64,000 nt of DNA from Nocardia sp. alder85J (GTDB taxonomy: Bacteria; Actinomycetota; Actinomycetes; Mycobacteriales; Mycobacteriaceae). The notes beneath the pieces are model-generated. The model was not told the DNA's origin, searched no databases, and worked only from the letters and a program-made list of their open reading frames with translations. Location: the NCBI RefSeq assembly GCF_020176955.2, contig NZ_JAIUCZ020000010.1, forward strand, positions 186,001 through 250,000, in the 5' to 3' direction. This document shows, piece by piece, positions 61,434 through 64,000 of the stretch. Position numbers and translations under genes: made by a program. Position 1 is the stretch's first letter; every line of letters starts with the position of its first letter.

Positions 61434-61700
61434 GCCGCGACCGGCGCGGTGCTGAGCCGCGACCGGCGCAGTGTGCACTGAGCCCGCGACCAGCGCAGCG
61501 GCTACCGAGCGCATGCCGCGCAGCGGCTACCGAGCGCGAACAGTGCAGCGGTGTCGAGCGCGAACAGGACAGTGGCGCTGGGCGCGAACAGGACAGCGGT
61601 GTCGAGCGCGAACAATGCGGTGTTGCCGGGCGCGAAGGAGCGCAGCGGGTGCCCGGCGTGAACAGGACAGCGGGTGCCGGGCGCGAACAGCGCCGGGTAC
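61434..61700. repeat. minisatellite-like array of about 24-bp units after birA
   Basis: About ten degenerate head-to-tail units without spacers. The best-preserved units start at 61532, 61556, 61580 and 61604, are exactly 24 bp, and share GAGCGCGAACAGGACAGCGG-type sequence. Earlier units (61434-61531) are 22-27 bp, begin (T/C)GAGC, and diverge more. Later ones (61628-61700) include an insertion. The final CGCCGGGTACC matches the sequence around the birA stop. No conserved protein frame was recognised; 24 being a multiple of 3 gives eight-residue repeats in every frame. Confidence 0.85.
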
Positions 61701-61754
61701 CTCGCCGCGGATATCGGTACCCGGCACCGCTACCGGATACCGATCGCGGCGGTA

Positions 61755-62711
61755 CTAGGCGATCTGCATGTCGCGCTTGGCTTCGCGGGCCAGCATGCGG
61801 TCGCGCTGCTCCTCGAAACGGCCTGCGTCCTCGCGCAGCTTCTCCAGGTAGGCGGCCAGCTCCTCGCGGGCCCGCTCGCCGCGCGGCCCGAAATCGGTGC
61901 GCTCGAAGATGTTCCAATGCTTCAGCACCGGCTCGATGACCTCCTCCAGGTGCTGGCGGGGGTCGTAGATCCCGTGCTTGGCCATCATCACGCTGTATCG
62001 GCGGAAGTTGGGCATGGTGCGGCCCGGCATCTCGAATCGCTGGATCAGATAGCTGATGTCGTCCATCATGCGGTCCGGCACCAGATCCAGCGCCGCGCCC
62101 GTGACCGAGCGGTAGAAGATCATGTGCAGGTTCTCGTCGGCGGACACCCGTTGCAGCATGCGGTCCGCGATCTGGTCGTCGCAGACCCGGCCGGTGTTGC
62201 GGTGGCTGAGCCGGGTGGCCAGCTCCTGGAAGGTCACGTACGCGACCTGCATCAGGACCCCGCCCCAGCGCGGATCGGTGGGAGTGGGGACGCCGGTGGT
62301 CATGTGCGCCATCCGGGCCCGCTCCAGCGCCACCGGATCGACGCCGCGGGTCACCATCAGGTAATCGCGAATCACGATGGCGTGCCGATTCTCTTCGGCG
62401 GTCCAGCGGCCCACCCAGGTGCCCCACGCGCCGTCCTGCGAGAAGTTCGCGGCGATCTCGCGGTGGTAGGCGGGCAGGTTGTCCTCGGTGAGCAGGTTGG
62501 TGATCATCGCGACCTTCGCGATCTCGCTCAGCCTGGACTGGGAAGGCTCCCAGTCGACTCCGCCCATCGCGGCGAAGTTCCGGCCCTCGTCCCACGGGAC
62601 GTAGTCGTGTGGATGCCAGTCCTTGGCCATCTTCAGGTGGTGGTTCAGGTGCTGCTCGGCTACGGGTTCGAGCTCCCGCAAAAGCTCGAACTGCGTCAGT
62701 TCCTCGGTCAC
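61755..62711 (-). CDS. acyl-ACP desaturase (stearoyl-ACP 9-desaturase family, DesA1-like)
   Basis: 318 residues, soluble ferritin-like diiron desaturase that introduces a double bond into acyl-ACP. The iron ligands are in TAEENRHAIVIRDYL and ADENLHMIFYR (the two ExxH motifs); an earlier Glu is in TEDNLPAYHREIA. The sequence is closer to mycobacterial DesA1 than DesA2 from memory. GTG 62711 has GGAGG upstream. An upstream in-frame extension to 63083 lies in noncoding sequence and over the PH-domain gene and was rejected. Confidence 0.9.
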   Translation of the reverse strand: MTEELTQFELLRELEPVAEQHLNHHLKMAKDWHPHDYVPWDEGRNFAAMGGVDWEPSQSRLSEIAKVAMITNLLTEDNLPAYHREIAANFSQDGAWGTWVGRWTAEENRHAIVIRDYLMVTRGVDPVALERARMAHMTTGVPTPTDPRWGGVLMQVAYVTFQELATRLSHRNTGRVCDDQIADRMLQRVSADENLHMIFYRSVTGAALDLVPDRMMDDISYLIQRFEMPGRTMPNFRRYSVMMAKHGIYDPRQHLEEVIEPVLKHWNIFERTDFGPRGERAREELAAYLEKLREDAGRFEEQRDRMLAREAKRDMQIA

Positions 62712-62831
62712 ACGCGCCTCCGCTGTCGTACATCGACGAAACGAAAAAAGGGTGGTCGAACTCGAGTCGAGCGAATGAGCTGCCTGGCATTGTTGCACCT
62801 TCGGGCGCTTCGGCTCCACTGTCCCGCGCGG

Positions 62832-62837
62832 TAGGGT
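62832..62837 (+). promoter_or_regulatory. -10 hexamer of a probable leaderless PH-domain-gene transcript
   Basis: TAGGGT ends exactly 6 bases before ATG 62844. Confidence 0.6.
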
Positions 62838-62843
62838 TTGTAC

Positions 62844-63389
62844 ATGGGTTATCCGGAGGAGCTGCTCGCGCCGGACGAGCAGTTGCTGCTGCATCGTCAT
62901 CCGCACTGGAAGATGTTGTTCTGGCCCGCGGTCACTTTCATCGTCGTCACCGCGGTCGCAGGATTCGCCGGGGGCGTCGCGTACCCGCACACCACCGGCA
63001 CCGCGCGCGACGCGGTGCTGATCGCCGTGGTCGTGCTCTGGGCCGCGATTGTGCTGTGGCGCTGCCTCGGTCGGGTGTTGCATTGGAAGTCAACGCATTT
63101 CATCGTCACCGACCGGCGGGTGATGGTGCGCGAAGGGGTGTTCACGCACACCGGAATCGACATCCCGCTGAATCGGATCACCAGTGTCCAGTTCCGCAAC
63201 GGTGTGTCCGATCGGTTGCTGGGCACCGGCACCCTGATCATCGAATCGGCCTCGGGCGAGCCGCTCGAGTACGACGACATCCCCGATGTGCTCGCGGTGC
63301 ACAACCTGCTGTACCACGAGGTCTTCGATCAGGACCACTACGATCCGCGCTACGACCCGCCCGGATCGGGCCACCGGCACGGCTCGTGA
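62844..63389 (+). CDS. PH-domain membrane protein (Rv3278c-like)
   Basis: 181 residues. Two membrane helices (MLFWPAVTFIVVTAVAGFAG and AVLIAVVVLWAAIVLW) precede a bacterial PH-like domain (~80-160) with THFIVTDRRVMVREGVF and DIPLNRITSVQF. The C terminus is His/Asp/Pro-rich. Such proteins sit at the membrane and bind other proteins; the partner is unknown. It lies next to birA in mycobacteria as Rv3278c. ATG 62844 is supported by TAGGGT with the 6-base gap. Confidence 0.85.
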   Translation: MGYPEELLAPDEQLLLHRHPHWKMLFWPAVTFIVVTAVAGFAGGVAYPHTTGTARDAVLIAVVVLWAAIVLWRCLGRVLHWKSTHFIVTDRRVMVREGVFTHTGIDIPLNRITSVQFRNGVSDRLLGTGTLIIESASGEPLEYDDIPDVLAVHNLLYHEVFDQDHYDPRYDPPGSGHRHGS

Positions 63390-63459
63390 GCGGAACGGGA
63401 CAATCGCGACCGGGTACGGGCAACAGGGCATATCGAACACCCACTACCACCGGAGTCAG

Positions 63460-63465
63460 TAGTCT
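63460..63465 (+). promoter_or_regulatory. -10 hexamer of a probable leaderless response-regulator transcript
   Basis: TAGTCT ends exactly 6 bases before GTG 63472. Confidence 0.6.
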
Positions 63466-63471
63466 TTATCC

Positions 63472-64000
63472 GTGACCGCAGTACTGCTCGCCGAAGACGA
63501 CGAGGCCATCGCCGCCCCGCTGTCCCGGGCACTGGGCCGCGAAGGCTACGCCGTGACCGTGGAGAGCTTCGGCCCCGCGGTGCTGCAACGCGCGCTGGAG
63601 GGTGAACACGATCTCCTGATCCTGGACCTGGGCCTGCCCGGGATGGACGGCCTGGAGGTGTGCCGGCAGGTCCGGGCGCGCGGCGCCGATCTGGCGGTGC
63701 TCATGCTCACCGCCCGCACCGACGAGGTCGACTTCGTCGTCGGGCTGGACGCCGGGGCCGACGATTACGTCGGCAAGCCGTTCCGGCTGGCCGAGTTGCT
63801 GGCCCGGGTGCGAGCGTTGCTGCGCCGCAGCGGTATCGGCGACGAGGCGGTCGAGATCGGTGGCGTCCGGCTGGAGCCGCAGGCCCGCCGGGTGCTCGTC
63901 AACGGCCACGAGGTGAATCTCGCCAACAAGGAGTACGAGCTGCTCAAGGTGCTGATCGACCGGGCCGGCCAGGTGGTGCCGCGGGAGACCATCCTGCGCG
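63472..64000 (+). CDS. OmpR/PhoB-type response regulator, 3' end outside window
   Basis: 176 codons seen, frame open to the edge. Receiver domain: acidic pair Asp9-Asp10, phosphoacceptor Asp52 (LILDLGLPGMDG), Thr80 and Lys102 (DDYVGKPF). After the linker the winged helix begins (VEIGGVRLEPQARRVLVNG, NLANKEYELLKVLID). A partner sensor kinase is expected downstream beyond the window. The signal cannot be inferred. Confidence 0.93.
   Translation, partial: MTAVLLAEDDEAIAAPLSRALGREGYAVTVESFGPAVLQRALEGEHDLLILDLGLPGMDGLEVCRQVRARGADLAVLMLTARTDEVDFVVGLDAGADDYVGKPFRLAELLARVRALLRRSGIGDEAVEIGGVRLEPQARRVLVNGHEVNLANKEYELLKVLIDRAGQVVPRETILR

Noticed and set aside
61434..61700. CRISPR array
   Set aside because: Units are contiguous and degenerate with no unique spacers, and no cas gene is near.
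61471..61758. repeat-encoded protein (eight-residue repeats) on the plus strand, and similar frames on the minus strand
   Set aside because: Every frame gives eight-residue repeats because the unit is 24 bp; no ribosome site, no folded domain, and Cys/Arg-rich composition.
61755..63083. N-terminal extension of the desaturase to 63083
   Set aside because: It would run antisense through the PH-domain gene; GTG 62711 has a GGAGG site and begins the conserved protein.

Overview
The window is high-GC actinobacterial DNA, most likely from Nocardia or a close relative in the mycolic-acid-containing Corynebacteriales/Mycobacteriales. The basis is gene content (epsilon-type acyl-CoA carboxylase, EspC-like and NlpC/P60 type VII export candidates, DesA-type desaturase, DUF1707 protein), frequent GTG starts, very long antisense open frames caused by high GC, and a gene order that largely follows the Mycobacterium tuberculosis dacB1-sdh-cdd-deoA-add-upp-pmmB-deoD-amiB1-amiA1-lpdA-glpD2-nei-lhr-pcd-lrpA-lat-accA3-sseA-maf-accE5-accD5-birA region. 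That synteny is recalled knowledge, not a computed alignment. No tRNA, rRNA, CRISPR array, transposase or phage gene was recognised.

Layout. 1-5.5 kb: tail of a GAF/winged-helix regulator, the D,D-carboxypeptidase DacB, an MFS exporter with its TetR repressor and a palindromic operator, a phenylalanine 4-hydroxylase and a tiny membrane protein. 5.6-12.7 kb: succinate dehydrogenase sdhCDAB (minus strand, ending at a strong terminator), divergent from the nucleoside salvage genes cdd, deoA and add, with an IdeR/DtxR-like iron box between the two blocks. 12.7-16.1 kb: an Rv3311-like acidic protein, then a four-gene cassette (EspC-like, WxG-NlpC/P60 hydrolase, unknown, YbaB-like) that looks like an orphan type VII secretion substrate set. 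16.2-26.7 kb: upp, a zinc-ribbon protein, a TetR/hydrolase pair sharing a double palindromic operator, pmmB, deoD, RNase Z, a crotonase and two M20 amidohydrolases. 26.8-41.3 kb: a gamma-glutamylcyclotransferase-like protein, the flavoprotein LpdA, two proline-rich exported or membrane proteins, a class I aminotransferase, glpK/glpD, an SRPBCC protein followed by a gene remnant, endonuclease VIII (nei), and a flavin monooxygenase with its TetR. 41.4-50.5 kb: Lhr helicase, a histidine-phosphatase-like protein, and the lysine-to-aminoadipate module (lat, P6C dehydrogenase, Lrp). 50.6-64 kb: acyl-CoA carboxylase subunits accD5, accE and accA3 around maf, a Cys-containing SufR-like regulator and sseA; then a Ser/Thr kinase, DUF1707 protein, birA, a 24-bp minisatellite-like array, a stearoyl-ACP desaturase, a PH-domain membrane protein, and an OmpR-type response regulator cut by the right edge.

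Genes that work together: accA3, accD5 and accE form an acyl-CoA carboxylase that BirA must biotinylate; its malonyl/methylmalonyl-CoA products feed the lipid pathways in which the desaturase also acts. cdd, deoA, add, upp and deoD form a purine and pyrimidine salvage set. glpK and glpD convert glycerol to dihydroxyacetone phosphate. lat plus the aldehyde dehydrogenase convert lysine to alpha-aminoadipate.

The most striking general signal is a TANNNT hexamer exactly 6 bases before the start codon, with no Shine-Dalgarno sequence, at 13 or more genes. These are probably leaderless transcripts, and the spacing also decides several start codons. The most unusual local structures are the repeat array after birA, the orphan type VII cassette, and an in-frame coding remnant between the SRPBCC gene and nei.
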